The translations under genes were made by a program, and so were the position numbers. From the NCBI GenBank assembly GCA_016296195.1, contig JAEDJU010000107.1, positions 1 through 5,007 of the forward strand: a stretch of DNA of 5,007 nucleotides, written 5' to 3'. Source of the stretch: Candidatus Methanomethylophilaceae archaeon. GTDB taxonomy: Archaea > Thermoplasmatota > Thermoplasmata > Methanomassiliicoccales > Methanomethylophilaceae. This document shows positions 4,656 through 5,007 of the stretch, one piece after another. The notes under the pieces were generated by a model. It was not told where the DNA came from. It saw only the letters and a list, made by a program, of their open reading frames with translations, and ran no database searches. Within the stretch, counting starts at the first letter, position 1. Each line of letters starts with the position of its first letter.

Positions 4656-5007
4656 ATGGCAGTGAAGAAGGAAGATGTCGTCAACGATAACTCGAAGGCC
4701 AAGGCGAGGCACGCCAAGATCGCCAAGGAGAAAGAGGACGCCGAGAAGATGGCGAAGCAGAAGATCGAGGACGACAAGTGGAAGGCCAAACGTGCGGAGG
4801 AGAGGCGCAGGGAGGAGATCAAGAAGCTCCCCAAGGAACAGCGCGCCGAGGCCAAGGCCAAGCTCAAGGAGGACATCCGCAAGAGGAAGGAATCCGAGAA
4901 GGAGCAGAAGGCCAAGCTCAAGGAGGACATCCGCAAGAGGAAGGCCGAGGAGAAGGCAGCCGCATCCGCCGCGGCGGCACAGTCCGAGAAACCCGCAGAG
5001 GCCCCTG
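4656..5007 (+). CDS. Highly charged helical repeat protein, partial (3' end beyond window)
   Basis: I do not recognise this protein. The 117 visible residues include about 39 K/R and 27 D/E, more than half charged, with no cysteine and a single tryptophan (W42). Residues 3-58 and 60-104 look like two long helices split by P59. KAKLKEDIRKRK occurs twice, at 67-78 and 85-96, exactly 18 residues apart. From about 101 the chain becomes alanine-rich and then proline-containing (EKPAEAP), like a flexible linker before another domain. There is no clear heptad of hydrophobic residues, so a single charged alpha-helix is more likely than a coiled coil. No signal peptide is seen. An in-frame ATG at 4629 is possible, but promoter placement and AAGGGG eight bases before 4656 favour the later start. 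It may bind nucleic acid or act as a spacer; neither is shown. Confidence 0.75.
   Translation, partial: MAVKKEDVVNDNSKAKARHAKIAKEKEDAEKMAKQKIEDDKWKAKRAEERRREEIKKLPKEQRAEAKAKLKEDIRKRKESEKEQKAKLKEDIRKRKAEEKAAASAAAAQSEKPAEAP
4854..4944 (+). repeat. Two exact 37-base direct copies, 54-base period, inside the charged protein gene
   Basis: The 37 bases at 4854-4890 recur without change at 4908-4944, encoding KAKLKEDIRKRK each time. The 17 bases between them encode most of the ESEKEQ linker. Identity at every third codon position points to a recent duplication or to ongoing repeat exchange. Confidence 0.9.

Noticed and set aside
4652..4936. - strand frame of 94 codons rich in S, L and F, resembling a membrane protein
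   Set aside because: It is the complement of Lys/Glu-rich codons, which always gives Leu/Phe/Ser-rich shadows; no start signals were found.

Overview
The window reads as chromosomal DNA from an anaerobic archaeon. The evidence is a complete sn-glycerol-1-phosphate dehydrogenase (the enzyme that sets archaeal lipid stereochemistry), a UPF0179-family protein (an archaeal family), TATA-like boxes about 25 bases before likely transcript starts, and a superoxide reductase typical of anaerobes. The G+C-rich codon use and gene mix suggest a Thermoplasmatota methanogen of the Methanomassiliicoccales type. That placement is an inference from memory of the group, since no methanogenesis gene lies in the window.

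Layout: (1) 1-1026, a TATA box, purC (SAICAR synthase, + strand) and a hairpin terminator. (2) 1029-1287, a stretch without an intact gene. It holds a 42-codon remnant of a zinc-type alcohol dehydrogenase/quinone oxidoreductase start (- strand), with its ribosome binding site still present, and the terminator of the next operon. (3) 1288-2828, a two-gene - strand operon, egsA then a UPF0179 gene, with the egsA stop codon overlapping the second gene's ribosome binding site. (4) 2889-3437, an iron-sulfur-flavoprotein-like protein (+), divergent from egsA. (5) 3413-4042, an unrecognised conserved-looking protein with a faint HisA-like barrel pattern (-), whose 3' end overlaps the flavoprotein gene by 25 bases. 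(6) 4149-4520, a two-iron superoxide reductase (desulfoferrodoxin) with every expected iron ligand (+). (7) 4656 to the window edge, the start of a highly charged helical protein with an exact internal repeat (+), cut off by the window.

The genes are mostly housekeeping: purine synthesis, membrane lipid synthesis and oxygen defence. The flavoprotein and the superoxide reductase are both low-potential redox proteins and could be linked, but they are not in one operon. There is no mobile element, CRISPR array, tRNA or rRNA. The least explained items are the dehydrogenase remnant, the UPF0179 protein with eight cysteines, the 209-residue unknown protein and the charged repeat protein. Nothing here amounts to a clearly new multi-gene system.
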